Source: CAYVSF01 sp046482855
GTDB lineage: Bacteria; Bacteroidota; Bacteroidia; Bacteroidales; UBA12077
Assembly: GCA_046482855.1 (NCBI GenBank)
Contig: JAWOEH010000088.1
Location: 1-5,470 of the forward strand
Reading direction: 5' to 3'
DNA length: 5,470 bases
A program made the position numbers and the translations under genes. Within the stretch, counting starts at the first letter, position 1. Every line of letters starts with the position of its first letter. The notes beneath the pieces are model-generated. The model had not been told where the DNA came from. It searched no databases and worked only from the letters and a program-made list of their open reading frames with translations. Positions 5,238 through 5,470 of this stretch are shown here, piece by piece.

Positions 5238-5470
5238 GAAATTATCGATCTTTATCATGCCCTAAAAAAGGAAAGAGAAAGTTTTAGTGAACTGGGCATC
5301 GATTTCGAGGAAAAGGCTTTCTATGACATACTCAAGTCATTAACCGTGAAGTATGATTTTCCTTATCCGGATGAGAAACTGCTGCACTTATCGAAAGAGG
5401 TGAAGGCGGTTGTTGATGACAAAGCCAAATATACCGATTGGAGTAAGCGTGATGATATAAAAGCCGAATT
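5238..5470 (+). pseudogene. hsdR: type I restriction enzyme R subunit, C-terminal fragment (continues past window)
   Basis: The 77 codons after the RT fragment resemble the C-terminal region of HsdR (DUF3387-type): a helix EIIDLYHALKKERESF, then the hallmark ELGIDFEEKAFYDIL, a KYDFPYPDEKL segment, and KAKYTDWSKRDDIKAE at the window edge. In HsdR this region follows the nuclease and helicase motor domains and contacts the HsdM/HsdS core. None of the nuclease or motor motifs is present; that part has been replaced by the intron RT. The frame is shared with the RT, so a chimeric polypeptide is possible, but restriction activity is not. Whether hsdM or hsdS lie beyond the window cannot be seen. 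The remainder of the C-terminus continues to the right. Confidence 0.8.

Noticed and set aside
4887..5470. A functional RT-based defence system linked to type I restriction
   Set aside because: The RT lacks YADD and the HsdR part lacks nuclease and motor domains; nothing visible supports a working system.
1..5470. CRISPR array or tRNA/rRNA gene
   Set aside because: No regularly spaced direct repeats and no tRNA or rRNA signature found on reading both strands.

Overview
The window looks like accessory DNA from a Bacteroidota (Bacteroidetes) chromosome. The evidence is low GC, A-rich leaders instead of strong Shine-Dalgarno sites, a Bacteroidota-style lipoprotein, an OmpA-type outer-membrane protein, and IS110 and group II intron debris of the kind common in that phylum. 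No genus can be assigned from the sequence alone.

Layout, left to right. (1) 3-251 is the C-terminal end of an IS110-family transposase, cut by the window edge. (2) 252-867 has no supportable gene; it holds two compact GC-rich hairpins and possibly the noncoding right end of the IS110 element. (3) 868-1217 is the 3' end of a decayed group II intron: a piece of maturase C-terminus, a 34-nt domain V and a domain VI hairpin with a bulged A. (4) 1275-2207 is an intact secreted or periplasmic OmpA C-domain protein. (5) 2250-2488 is a compact element with 31-bp imperfect terminal inverted repeats flanked by a 5-bp direct repeat, so it looks like a MITE; it lies directly upstream of the next gene. 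(6) 2510-4276 is an intact large lipoprotein with probable Ig/FnIII-like N-terminal domains and a beta-propeller-like C-terminal half. (7) 4339-4375 is a strong intrinsic terminator. (8) A second group II intron begins at 4381, right at the end of the terminator T-tract. Its 5' RNA domains look intact, including an EBS1 loop complementary to the terminator-derived IBS1. (9) Its reverse transcriptase is cut after RT motif 2 and continues in the same reading frame into the C-terminal domain of a type I restriction HsdR subunit, which runs off the window.

The two whole genes are probably independent surface or envelope functions. They are bracketed by mobile DNA: a group II 3' end upstream and a group II 5' end downstream, both on the + strand. 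This is formally the order of a permuted intron-exon gene, but rearrangement between intron copies, followed by decay, is the simpler reading. The most notable points are the in-frame RT::HsdR junction, the terminator-targeted intron with a readable IBS1-EBS1 pairing, and the MITE-like element at the lipoprotein gene's promoter.
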